A stretch of DNA of 38,301 bases, from positions 1 through 38,301 of the IMG/VR virus record IMGVR_UViG_3300042889_000741; one strand, written 5' to 3'. Below the pieces are notes generated by a model. That model ran no database searches. It saw only the letters and a program-made list of their open reading frames with translations, and had not been told where the DNA came from. Shown here piece after piece: positions 30,728-37,949 of the stretch (its first letter is position 1; the number at the start of each line of letters is the position of its first letter). The DNA comes from a virus. Both the position numbers and the translations under genes were made by a program.

Positions 30728-30748
30728 CAAATTAAATTACGACTATGA
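30692..30748 (+). CDS. Possible 18-residue leader peptide
   Basis: An ATG at 30692 inside the pseudoknot leader opens an 18-codon frame (MPLGRGYLNRAFQIKLRL). Its TGA overlaps the ATG of the primase gene (ATGA). Translation of it would open the pseudoknot and couple to the primase. The second leader has no such ORF, so it may be chance. Confidence 0.3.
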   Translation: MPLGRGYLNRAFQIKLRL

Positions 30749-33090
30749 AAATATCAGTTTACAAAAACCTTTTCGCAACAGCACCTATTAAAGACACTTC
30801 TGTTTTTAAAATCCTTGACTTAATAAAAAATGGTGAGTATAAAAAACAAATTGCTTCAATAAGAATTGAATCAGACAAAGACAAAAGAAAGGCTTTAAAA
30901 GAAAAGTTGCCTTTAGTTACTTTTTGTGGAACGTTCACAACTAGGGCAAACGCAAATTTAAAGGCTCATTCTGGATTGACTTGTTTAGATTTTGATCACG
31001 TAGATAAATTAGATGAATTAATAGAAAAAGTAAATAAAGATGCTTTTACTTTTGTTTCTTTTATATCTCCCAGCGGAAATGGTTTAAAAGTATTAGTTAA
31101 AATTCCGTTTGTTGATAATAACAATGATTATCAAGACTATTATTTAGAGTTAGTAAATCACTATAAAAAGTATTTTACTTTAGATGAAAGCACAAAAGAC
31201 ATATCTAGGTCTTGTTATTTGTCATATGATGAAAACCTTTTTATAAATAATGAAAGCCAAATTTTTACTGATAAATTTCATCGACCATTACCGATTGAAC
31301 AAAAAATAATTAATATTCCTGTTACTGATAAAAACGAGATAGCAGAAAGACTAGAAAAGTGGTTTACTAAACGATGGGTAGCAACAAATAGAAATAGCAA
31401 TCTTCATGCTTATGCAAGGCAAATGAATGCTTTTGGTGTGGATAAGTCAATTTGTGAAAACTATTTATTTCGTTATGATAGCGGTGGTAAAGAAAAGGAA
31501 ATACAAAGCCTTATTGATTCGGCTTATAAATACACAACAGAATTTAATACAAGACAGTTTGAAGATACAAAAAGGATAAACGAAATAAAAAACATTGCAA
31601 TATCTGGAGAGCCTATTGAAAAACTTAAAAACAAAATAAAGGATATTGATTTTGAAAAAGTAAAAGTAGAGTTTGAACTTCATAAACAACAGTTAAAACT
31701 TGATGAATTTTGGTATTATTCAGAAAATGAACAGATAAGATTAGCTACTTACCGATTCATGCAATATTTAGAATACAATAATATCTTTAAGTTTTATCCA
31801 GATGAAAATAGTGGTACTTTCTTATTTGTAAAAAATGATAAAAACTTTATTTCGGTATTTGAAGAACCAAAAATAAAAGATTTTGTTTTATCAGATTTGC
31901 GTAAACGTGGGCATATTGACGCTTTTGAACTGATGGCAAATACTACTTCGTACTTCCTTAGCAATTATCTATCAATGGTAAGTTCAATTGATGTTGTTTT
32001 TAATAGAGATACCGCCGATACTTCATTTGTTTACTATCAAAATGCAGTTGTGAAAACAACAAAAGACGAAATAGTAACACTTCCTTATTCAGATGTAACA
32101 GATTTAATTTGGACAAATCAAGTAATAAAAAGGGATATTGTTTTATCACCAGAAAGTAAGGGAGTATTTAAAACATTCATTTGGAAAGTGTCGGGTGAGA
32201 AACCAGAACGATACTACACGTTAAAATCGGTTATTGGATATTTAATGCACAGCTACCAAAACGAAGCAAAGCCAAAAGCAATTATTTTTAATGATGAAAT
32301 GATTAGTGAAGATATACCAAATGGCGGTTCTGGAAAGGGATTAATTCATAGGGCAATTGGACACATTAAAAATGTAGTAATTGAAGATGGAAAAAAGTTT
32401 GATTCTAAAAGTCAATTTGCTTATCAAAAGGTAAACAAGGACACTCAAATATTTTTAATGGATGACGTACCAAAGCACTTTAACTTTGAAAGCCTTTTTT
32501 CGATTATTACAGAGGGAATGACAGTAGAGAAAAAAGGACAAGATGCTTACCAAATACCATTTAAAGAAAGTCCAAAAATATCAATTACAACAAATTATAC
32601 AATTAATGGTTCTGGTGCTTCACATGAACGTAGAGTTTTTGAAGTTGAAATAGCTAATTATTTTAATGAGAATTGGACTCCTGAAATGGAATTTAAACAT
32701 TTATTTTTTGCTGAATGGGATGCACAAGAGTGGGCAAAATTTGACAATTTTATGATTAGATGCGTACAATTTTTTCTTAAAAACGGATTAGTGCAAAGCG
32801 ACAAAGTAAACCTTAAATACAGGAAGTTTAGAAATGAAATGGGTACAGAATTTATTGAGTTTATGGAGCTTAAAAAGTTTGATGGAAGCCCATTAAACAG
32901 AAAGGATTTCAGAGATGAATTCAATAGACAATATCCAAACGTGGCTAAATTCAACACACCGCAAAAGTTCAATAAAAAAGTTAAAGACTATTGCGATTTT
33001 AATCAAATAGCTTTTGAGGAAAGTAAATACAATGGGGTTTTTGTTTTTTACATTGGTGAAGTAACTGTCGATTCCGAAATGCCTTTTTAA
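30745..33090 (+). CDS. Primase-helicase (VirE-N/BT4734-like plus SF3-like helicase)
   Basis: The 781-residue protein has an N-terminal BT4734-like VirE-N domain (about 40-190) with FCGTFTTRANANLKAHSGLT, CLDFDHVDKLDELIEKVNKD and VSFISPSGNGLKVLVKIPF, a primase-polymerase-like module. A PriCT-like helical part follows (NLHAYARQMNAFGVDKSICE). The C-terminal ATPase has the Walker A-like NGGSGKGLIHRAIG at about 530 and Walker B TQIFLMDDV, then ISITTNYTINGSGASHERR as sensor/arginine finger. It should prime and unwind phage DNA. The long leader, a consensus promoter and a pseudoknot precede it; the SF2 helicase gene starts 1 bp after its stop. Confidence 0.85.
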   Translation: MKISVYKNLFATAPIKDTSVFKILDLIKNGEYKKQIASIRIESDKDKRKALKEKLPLVTFCGTFTTRANANLKAHSGLTCLDFDHVDKLDELIEKVNKDAFTFVSFISPSGNGLKVLVKIPFVDNNNDYQDYYLELVNHYKKYFTLDESTKDISRSCYLSYDENLFINNESQIFTDKFHRPLPIEQKIINIPVTDKNEIAERLEKWFTKRWVATNRNSNLHAYARQMNAFGVDKSICENYLFRYDSGGKEKEIQSLIDSAYKYTTEFNTRQFEDTKRINEIKNIAISGEPIEKLKNKIKDIDFEKVKVEFELHKQQLKLDEFWYYSENEQIRLATYRFMQYLEYNNIFKFYPDENSGTFLFVKNDKNFISVFEEPKIKDFVLSDLRKRGHIDAFELMANTTSYFLSNYLSMVSSIDVVFNRDTADTSFVYYQNAVVKTTKDEIVTLPYSDVTDLIWTNQVIKRDIVLSPESKGVFKTFIWKVSGEKPERYYTLKSVIGYLMHSYQNEAKPKAIIFNDEMISEDIPNGGSGKGLIHRAIGHIKNVVIEDGKKFDSKSQFAYQKVNKDTQIFLMDDVPKHFNFESLFSIITEGMTVEKKGQDAYQIPFKESPKISITTNYTINGSGASHERRVFEVEIANYFNENWTPEMEFKHLFFAEWDAQEWAKFDNFMIRCVQFFLKNGLVQSDKVNLKYRKFRNEMGTEFIEFMELKKFDGSPLNRKDFRDEFNRQYPNVAKFNTPQKFNKKVKDYCDFNQIAFEESKYNGVFVFYIGEVTVDSEMPF

Positions 33091-33091
33091 T

Positions 33092-34693
33092 ATGGATCTA
33101 CGATACTATCAAAAAGAAGTAATAGTAAAAGTATTATTTCACTTAGGAACCAATCAAAGGTGTTGTGTTTCTTTGGCCACAGGCGGTGGAAAGACTGTCG
33201 TATTTTCAGAATTAGTAAATAGACTGAACGGAAACATATTAATTTGCGTACATCGTGAGGAATTAGTTTACCAAACATCCGAAACTTTAAAGGTAGAACA
33301 CGATTTATTACTTCCTAAAACTAAGTCAATTTCAAAGGATGTATGTGTGGCAATGGTGCAAACTTTAAATAATAGAATTAAAAAAGGTGATGTAAATATA
33401 AACCACTTTGATACTATAATTGTGGATGAATGCCATCGAGGGGAATTTATGAAGATACTAGACCAATTTAATGGTAAGGTTATTGGATTTACGGCTACGC
33501 CAAACTATGAGAAAAACAGATACTTTTTTAAGTGCCTAAAGTGTGGAAATGAATATAATGTTTATGGAGAATGTTGCAATAGAAAGCTAAAAAAATATAA
33601 AGAAAATGTTCCTTTGGCCGACTATTACCACACTTTAATTGAGGGTGTTGGTATTTCTGAACTAATAAAAAATGATTTTTTAGTAAAGGACGATAACCAT
33701 ATTTTAGATATTGATACGTCAAGATTGGTTTACGACGAATCAAGGGGCGAATATACAGAGGAAAGTATTGGTTTAGTGTTTGGATCGCCAGAGGCAATAG
33801 AAAATACAATAAAAGTTTACAAGGATTTAGCACTAAATAAAAAAACAATTATTTTTAATCCTAACACTTTAGTCAATAAAATACTTTATGACGCAATGCT
33901 GAAAGATGGGTTGCCTGTTAAAATGTTCGATAGCAATAATAAAGAAGAAAATAGAAAGGATTTAATAGATTGGTTTAAAGAAACACCAAACGCAATTTTA
34001 TTAAACGTTCAAGTATTTACAACGGGATTCGATTGTACCGATGTTGAAGTAATATTTTTAAATAAAAAAACAAAATCAGTAAACCTTTATTTACAAATGG
34101 TTGGCCGCGGTGGCCGAATAACCAATAAGATATTTAAAGATAGTTTTACTGTTATAGACATGGGTAATAACAATGAAGATTTTGGAGCGTGGAGCGATGA
34201 AAGGGAATGGAATGGTATGTTTTACGATAAGGAAACAATAGAAGTAGGAAAGCCAAAACCAGCAGCCGTAAGAGAGTGCCACAGTTGCGAAAGTATTATT
34301 GCGGCCAATTCTTTAATATGTGAAGTTTGTGGAGCTGAAAGAGTTTATTTTAGTACTGCCTTATCTGCAACAGGAACACCAATAAGAAAAGGTGAATATC
34401 TTTTACCTAAACCCGAAAAGATTATTGATTATTGCGAAAAAAACCAATTAGAAACATTAGACGCTAGGAAAATAGTTTACAATTCATTTAACGAATTATT
34501 TGATGGGTATGAAGAAAGTAAATTCTATAAACATAAAGCAAGTGGACATTTATTTAACAGATTAGAGGTTAAATTAAAGCCGTACTATCAAGCAATACAA
34601 AGAAGTAGTTTACAAGGCAACAAAGTAAGAACATTTAACTCATTCATAAATGAAACAATTAAGCACATCGACCGAAGATATTCTGCAGGCTGA
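33092..34693 (+). CDS. SF2 DEAD/DEAH-like helicase with zinc ribbons
   Basis: The 533-residue protein has the standard SF2 motifs: LATGGGKTVVFSELV (Walker A), IIVDECHRGEF (DEAD box variant DECH), VIGFTATPNY (motif III) and LQMVGRGGRITN (motif VI). Two zinc-binding-like patches appear: CLKCGNEYNVYGECC inserted shortly after motif III, and CHSCESIIAANSLICEVCGA near the C-terminus. It is related to UvsW/RecG-like phage helicases that remodel forks. It overlaps the VRR-NUC gene by 44 bp. Confidence 0.85.
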   Translation: MDLRYYQKEVIVKVLFHLGTNQRCCVSLATGGGKTVVFSELVNRLNGNILICVHREELVYQTSETLKVEHDLLLPKTKSISKDVCVAMVQTLNNRIKKGDVNINHFDTIIVDECHRGEFMKILDQFNGKVIGFTATPNYEKNRYFFKCLKCGNEYNVYGECCNRKLKKYKENVPLADYYHTLIEGVGISELIKNDFLVKDDNHILDIDTSRLVYDESRGEYTEESIGLVFGSPEAIENTIKVYKDLALNKKTIIFNPNTLVNKILYDAMLKDGLPVKMFDSNNKEENRKDLIDWFKETPNAILLNVQVFTTGFDCTDVEVIFLNKKTKSVNLYLQMVGRGGRITNKIFKDSFTVIDMGNNNEDFGAWSDEREWNGMFYDKETIEVGKPKPAAVRECHSCESIIAANSLICEVCGAERVYFSTALSATGTPIRKGEYLLPKPEKIIDYCEKNQLETLDARKIVYNSFNELFDGYEESKFYKHKASGHLFNRLEVKLKPYYQAIQRSSLQGNKVRTFNSFINETIKHIDRRYSAG

Positions 34694-35006
34694 ATTATTT
34701 AAGTACTATCACAATAAATATTGTACTAAATTAAGTAATCCGCAACATATTATTTTTGCAGTACCAAACGGCGGCCAAAGGTCTAAAGCGCAAGCAATGT
34801 TATTTAAAGCTACGGGGCTAATTGCGGGAGTTGCTGACTTAATAGTGATTCAACCCAATAGGATAGTATTTATTGAGCTAAAAAAAGAAAAGGGTAAACA
34901 GTCAGACGATCAACAACAATTTGAAAGAAAAGTTAAATCCTTAGGTTTTGAATACTACCTTATCCGCTCCTTAGAACAATTCAAGTCTTATTTAGAACAA
35001 TTCTAA
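34650..35006 (+). CDS. VRR-NUC nuclease
   Basis: The 118-residue protein is a VRR-NUC (PD-(D/E)XK) nuclease, typical for phage Holliday-junction or flap cleavage. Visible motifs are IIFAVPNGGQRSKAQAMLFK, TGLIAGVADLIVIQPNR (catalytic Asp), VFIELKKEKGKQSDDQQQFE (E-x-K and the Q/S segment) and the C-terminal YYLIRSLEQFKSYLEQF. It overlaps the helicase gene by 44 bp, and its last codons contain the palindrome of the next promoter. Confidence 0.85.
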   Translation: MKQLSTSTEDILQAELFKYYHNKYCTKLSNPQHIIFAVPNGGQRSKAQAMLFKATGLIAGVADLIVIQPNRIVFIELKKEKGKQSDDQQQFERKVKSLGFEYYLIRSLEQFKSYLEQF

Positions 35007-35040
35007 ACTTATACTTTTGTATATTTGAATACCAAACAAA
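34991..35040 (+). promoter_or_regulatory. Early promoter/operator module, third copy
   Basis: The perfect palindrome TTTAGAA-CAA-TTCTAAA (34991-35007) overlaps the end of the VRR-NUC gene and the -33 region. TATATTTG (35020-35027) is a full -7 match, followed by ATACCAAACAAA (to 35040). It resembles the modules at 23597 and 28061 but lacks the left half of TGGTATACCA. Confidence 0.6.
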
Positions 35041-35046
35041 ACGATT

Positions 35047-35262
35047 ATGAAAGCCCAAATCTACCAAGCCTTCACGCCTAACTTTGAAGTTTACTTCACG
35101 CACAAAGGCACTAAATTTAACTTCACAGGAACAAATACCAATGAAGATGGGCATACGTTCCACGAGATACTAAACCCAGCAACAGGAGTTTACAAATCCG
35201 TTCCCCATTCCGTTTTAAGTGAGGTGGTGGATTTTGATAGTAAGGCGATATTGATTAAATAA
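35047..35262 (+). CDS. Hypothetical small protein
   Basis: The 71-residue protein starts 6 bases after the leader motif. It has strands (PNFEVYFTHKGTKFNFTGTN) and a helix-poor end (VVDFDSKAILIK). It opens the accessory gene cluster after the replication genes. No family recognised. Confidence 0.6.
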   Translation: MKAQIYQAFTPNFEVYFTHKGTKFNFTGTNTNEDGHTFHEILNPATGVYKSVPHSVLSEVVDFDSKAILIK

Positions 35263-35270
35263 ATAAGATT

Positions 35271-35894
35271 ATGAAAACAAAAGAAGAATTAAAAAACACC
35301 TACATTGCTATCAATGGCAACGAAAAGTTAAGCAAAGCAGTACAGGAGAAATTGTTTGAGATGGGATGTGAGTGGATTCATAGAGGGAAAAAGATATTGA
35401 CAGGAAAAGAGTATTGTTTTACGATAGGTAATTTTAACAGAATGGCAACTATTCGTTCAGAAGATGAAAAAAAAGGCTACACCCAAATCTTCCCCTCAGA
35501 CTTAGGACTTACTGATGATGGGGAGGAGTTAGAAAGAGGTATTACTATAATTAATGTAGATAACCAAACAGACTTCAAAGTAGGTGATATGGTGAGGTGT
35601 GTTCATGATGAAGTTTCTTTAGGTAATTTAATCAACGGTAAGATATATGAAGTGGAAAAAACTTACGGAATTGACATTAAAATAAGAGGTTTTGATTTTT
35701 GGTATGATAAATCAAGATTTGAACTAGTATCCACCATTGAAAAAGAACCTGTTTATGGGGATGAAGGAATTTTTTATCATTTAACACCTTGTTTAAGATA
35801 TAAGAAAAATATTATAGGAGTACCAATGTTACAGCAAATGTGGCAAGGCTCTGATGGCAGCAAAAAATGGAAATGGATTGAAATTATTGACTAA
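35271..35894 (+). CDS. Hypothetical protein
   Basis: The 207-residue protein has an N-terminal helix pattern (KAVQEKLFEMGCEWIHRGKK) and a middle with FKVGDMVRCVHDEVSLGNLI, an SH3-like or KOW-like strand module. Its C-terminus (YKKNIIGVPMLQQMWQGSDG) is unusual. No family recognised. A leader with a pseudoknot follows at 35936. Confidence 0.6.
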   Translation: MKTKEELKNTYIAINGNEKLSKAVQEKLFEMGCEWIHRGKKILTGKEYCFTIGNFNRMATIRSEDEKKGYTQIFPSDLGLTDDGEELERGITIINVDNQTDFKVGDMVRCVHDEVSLGNLINGKIYEVEKTYGIDIKIRGFDFWYDKSRFELVSTIEKEPVYGDEGIFYHLTPCLRYKKNIIGVPMLQQMWQGSDGSKKWKWIEIID

Positions 35895-35935
35895 AAATAA
35901 AATAAACACACTTCGGATTAATGCCAAAAATAGAT

Positions 35936-35943
35936 TATATTTG
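35936..35943 (+). promoter_or_regulatory. Promoter -7 box for HNH gene
   Basis: TATATTTG matches TAnnTTTG, with a TTCG (35912-35915) 20 bp upstream as -33 candidate. The pseudoknot leader begins 9 bases later. Confidence 0.6.
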
Positions 35944-35952
35944 TGTAACGAA

Positions 35953-36032
35953 GCCTCGGAACTTCAAAGAACTTTTACATAAAAACTCTATTAATTAAGG
36001 TCATCCGAGGCACCTTTTTTAGTAGGGTTTTT
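35953..36032 (+). ncRNA. Pseudoknotted 5' leader RNA, copy 2
   Basis: Stem A: GCCTCGGA (35953-35960) with TCCGAGGC (36004-36011), 8 perfect pairs. Stem B: AAAAACTCTA (35981-35990) with TAGGGTTTTT (36023-36032), 10 pairs with one G-U. The spacers A-B (20) and A'-B' (11) and distance to the promoter (9 versus 10) repeat those at 30649-30727. In this copy stem A is followed by ACCTTTTTT, so it could also act as an attenuator. Confidence 0.55.
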
Positions 36033-36046
36033 ACTTTTTTATTAGT

Positions 36047-36538
36047 ATGGAAATTTGGAAAGACATTGAAGGTTATGAAGGGCATTATCAAGTAAGTAGT
36101 TTGGGTCGCTTAAAGTCATTAAAAAAAATTGAAGAAAAGATTTTAAAACCAATTGCATCTAGTGATAATTATTTAAGAATTTGGTTATTTAAAAACGGAA
36201 AACGTGAAACTAAAATGGTTCATCAATTAGTAGCTATTGCCTTTTTAAATCATAAACCTTCTGGAATGGTATTAGTTATTGACCATATAAACGATATTAG
36301 AACAGACAACCGAGTTGATAATTTACAAATTGTGCCAAACAGATTTAATGTATGTAAGACACAGGGTAAATATTCTAGTAAATATAAAGGAGTTTATTGG
36401 GTTGAAAAAGTTAAAAAATGGAGGTCAACAATAGTAATTGATAAAAAGGTAAAGCAGTTAGGGTATTTTATAAACGAAGAAGAAGCGTCAAAAGCATATC
36501 AAAAAGCAGTGCAAGAATTACCACCGACCCCGCATTAG
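36047..36538 (+). CDS. NUMOD4-HNH homing endonuclease with AP2-like end
   Basis: The 163-residue protein starts with NUMOD4 (MEIWKDIEGYEGHYQVSSLG, RLKSLKK), continues with an HNH core (MVHQLVAIAFLNHKPSGM, VIDHINDIRTDNRVDNLQIV) and ends in an AP2-like module (KYKGVYWVEKVKKWRSTIVI). Such genes cut phage DNA at defined sites and spread as mobile elements. The C-terminal part after EEEASKAYQKAVQE runs out of frame into the remnant of another gene (see 36514). A pseudoknot leader precedes it. Confidence 0.85.
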   Translation: MEIWKDIEGYEGHYQVSSLGRLKSLKKIEEKILKPIASSDNYLRIWLFKNGKRETKMVHQLVAIAFLNHKPSGMVLVIDHINDIRTDNRVDNLQIVPNRFNVCKTQGKYSSKYKGVYWVEKVKKWRSTIVIDKKVKQLGYFINEEEASKAYQKAVQELPPTPH

Positions 36539-36615
36539 ATAAAACCACCATCAAACTCACGCTTCAAGAAATAGCTGAAAAATACGGAGTGGATGAAGTA
36601 ATTATTAACGAGTAA
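36514..36615 (+). pseudogene. C-terminal gene remnant after HNH gene
   Basis: In the -1 frame relative to the HNH ORF, the codons read ITTDPALDKTTIKLTLQEIA and EKYGVDEVIINE before a TAA at 36613-36615. Ends like LTLQEIAEKYGV are common at the C-termini of Bacteroidetes phage early proteins. No start codon is available, so this looks like the stranded 3' end of a gene disrupted by the HNH gene or by a 1-bp shift. Confidence 0.5.
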
Positions 36616-36685
36616 ATATTTTGACTATCAGTTTTTAACGTCAAAATGCTTTGACAATCAAATTAACGGAATTATTAACGAGTAA
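36600..36685 (+). repeat. Direct repeats flanking a 54-bp segment
   Basis: AATTATTAACGAGTAA occurs at 36600-36615 and 36670-36685. Between them are TTTGACTATCA (36620-36630) and TTTGACAATCA (36650-36660), and an inverted repeat ATTTTGAC (36618-36625) / GTCAAAAT (36640-36647). It could be a tandem duplication of the remnant gene's end or a protein-binding site. Confidence 0.5.
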
Positions 36686-36696
36686 CAACTACGATT

Positions 36697-36957
36697 ATGG
36701 AAAATTTACAAGAACAATTTGAAATTGCTGCTAATGAATGGTATGAAGCTATAATTAAACGAACAGGATTAAATTTAAAACCAAATAAAAGAAGTTTAAA
36801 TGGCTTTGTTAAAGGTGCAGAGTTTGGATATAATATTGCTACCCAACTAGCAGCAGAAGATAAAAAGGAGCTGTTGGAGGCTTTGAAATTATGTTACTGT
36901 AATGAATTAGATAAGCTTAGTATAATGGCAGTAATCAAAAAACACGAAACACTTTAA
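36697..36957 (+). CDS. Hypothetical small protein
   Basis: The 86-residue protein is helical (QEQFEIAANEWYEAIIKRTG, KRSLNGFVKGAEFGYNIATQ). No family recognised. Its leader GAGTAACAACTACGATT resembles other early leaders. Confidence 0.6.
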   Translation: MENLQEQFEIAANEWYEAIIKRTGLNLKPNKRSLNGFVKGAEFGYNIATQLAAEDKKELLEALKLCYCNELDKLSIMAVIKKHETL

Positions 36958-36969
36958 AACCCTACTAAA

Positions 36970-37317
36970 ATGACAGAACTAGAAAAACAAGCGGAGGAAG
37001 CGTTTAAAGATATAGACCGCCCAACAAGAAGTGGAAAAGATATGTATTCTTACAAGATTGGATATGTTGAAGGATTTAAAGACGCTAATCAGTGGGTAGA
37101 TTGTAAAGAGAGGCTGCCTGAAATGCCTAACAATAAAGAAAGTGTGGACTATTTGGTTATTGTTGAATACTTTACAAGAATTGAACAAATGGTTGCGGAA
37201 TGGTGGTTTGATGGCGTTGACACATGGTCATTTACAACAAATATAAACGGCAGTGTTAATTATAAAATAACACATTGGCTTCCCCTTCCATCAACTGACA
37301 GTATTAACTTAAAATAA
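36970..37317 (+). CDS. DUF551-containing protein
   Basis: The 115-residue protein has DUF551 features: NQWVDCKERLPEMPNNKESV, then VDYLVIVEYFTR and the terminal ITHWLPLPSTD (the family's 'ItHWmPLPepP'). DUF551 proteins are common early phage proteins of unknown function. The N-terminal part (LEKQAEEAFKDIDRPTRSGK) is a separate helical segment. Confidence 0.75.
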   Translation: MTELEKQAEEAFKDIDRPTRSGKDMYSYKIGYVEGFKDANQWVDCKERLPEMPNNKESVDYLVIVEYFTRIEQMVAEWWFDGVDTWSFTTNINGSVNYKITHWLPLPSTDSINLK

Positions 37318-37322
37318 ACAAT

Positions 37323-37514
37323 ATGAAAGCAGAAATTAAAGACAAAGACAAAAACATTGTCAGAGCATTAGGAATGTTAGGTTTTAGTATGACATCAAAA
37401 AACCTTGAGTTAATTTTAAATGTAGTTGATTTTGTAAAACAAAAAGGAAGTGCGACAAGTATTCAAGACCTTACACAGCTACAACAATGTGTGGAAAGTT
37501 TGTATAGAGAATAA
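37323..37514 (+). CDS. Hypothetical small protein
   Basis: The 63-residue protein is helical (NIVRALGMLGFSMTSKNLEL, ILNVVDFVKQKG). It follows the DUF551 gene by 5 bp. No family recognised. Confidence 0.55.
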   Translation: MKAEIKDKDKNIVRALGMLGFSMTSKNLELILNVVDFVKQKGSATSIQDLTQLQQCVESLYRE

Positions 37515-37531
37515 CCTTTAAAATAAACAAT

Positions 37532-37609
37532 ATGAAAACAACAGCAAGTAATGGAACCATTTTGATTAATTGTAAATATTTTGTATTTTTGGGGTATGGC
37601 ATACGATAG
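37532..37609 (+). CDS. Possible 25-residue ORF before the terminase genes
   Basis: An ATG at 37532 follows the same leader (TAAAATAAACAATATG) as the gene at 37323. It encodes 25 residues (TILINCKYFVFLGYGIR at the end) and runs over the promoter and the terminase start. It may be a truncated gene copy whose end was replaced by the promoter. Confidence 0.3.
   Translation: MKTTASNGTILINCKYFVFLGYGIR
37561..37591 (+). promoter_or_regulatory. Consensus promoter for packaging operon
   Basis: TTTG (37561-37564), exactly 19 bp, then TATTTTTG (37584-37591). The ATG at 37596 lies only 4 bases beyond the -7 box, so the terminase transcript is leaderless or nearly so. Confidence 0.75.
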
Positions 37610-37949
37610 AAAGAAGATTTACGAACAAGCAAAGGAAGTAATTGTAAAACATAAGCTTCATTTTGTTGAGGAAGCAGTAGCTTGGTTACCTATTTCTAAG
37701 CCTACTTTTTACGAATTTTTTCCAATTGAGTCTAACGAATTTAACGAGTTAAAGGGATTGATAGACCAAAACAAGGTTATTATCAAGTCAGAAATTAGAG
37801 CAAAGCTACAAAGAGGGGATAAAGCCGCCGAGTTGTTAGCCTTATACAGATTGGTTTGCACACCAGAGGAAAGACAAAACCTTAATCAATCTTACATAGA
37901 CCACACCACAGGAGGCAAAAGCATAACAGTAAATATCGGTAACGATTGA
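37596..37949 (+). CDS. terS: Terminase small subunit
   Basis: The 117-residue protein binds the packaging start on phage DNA and delivers it to TerL. It has an N-terminal helix-turn-helix (YEQAKEVIVKHKLHFVEEAV, then AWLPISKPTFYEFFP) and a coiled-coil-like oligomerization part (NELKGLIDQNKVIIKSEIRA, then KLQRGDKAAELLALYRLVC), as in other Bacteroidetes small terminases. The ATG at 37596 fits the promoter; an in-frame TTG at 37581 lies in the -7 region. It overlaps TerL by 4 bp. Confidence 0.85.
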   Translation: MAYDRKKIYEQAKEVIVKHKLHFVEEAVAWLPISKPTFYEFFPIESNEFNELKGLIDQNKVIIKSEIRAKLQRGDKAAELLALYRLVCTPEERQNLNQSYIDHTTGGKSITVNIGND

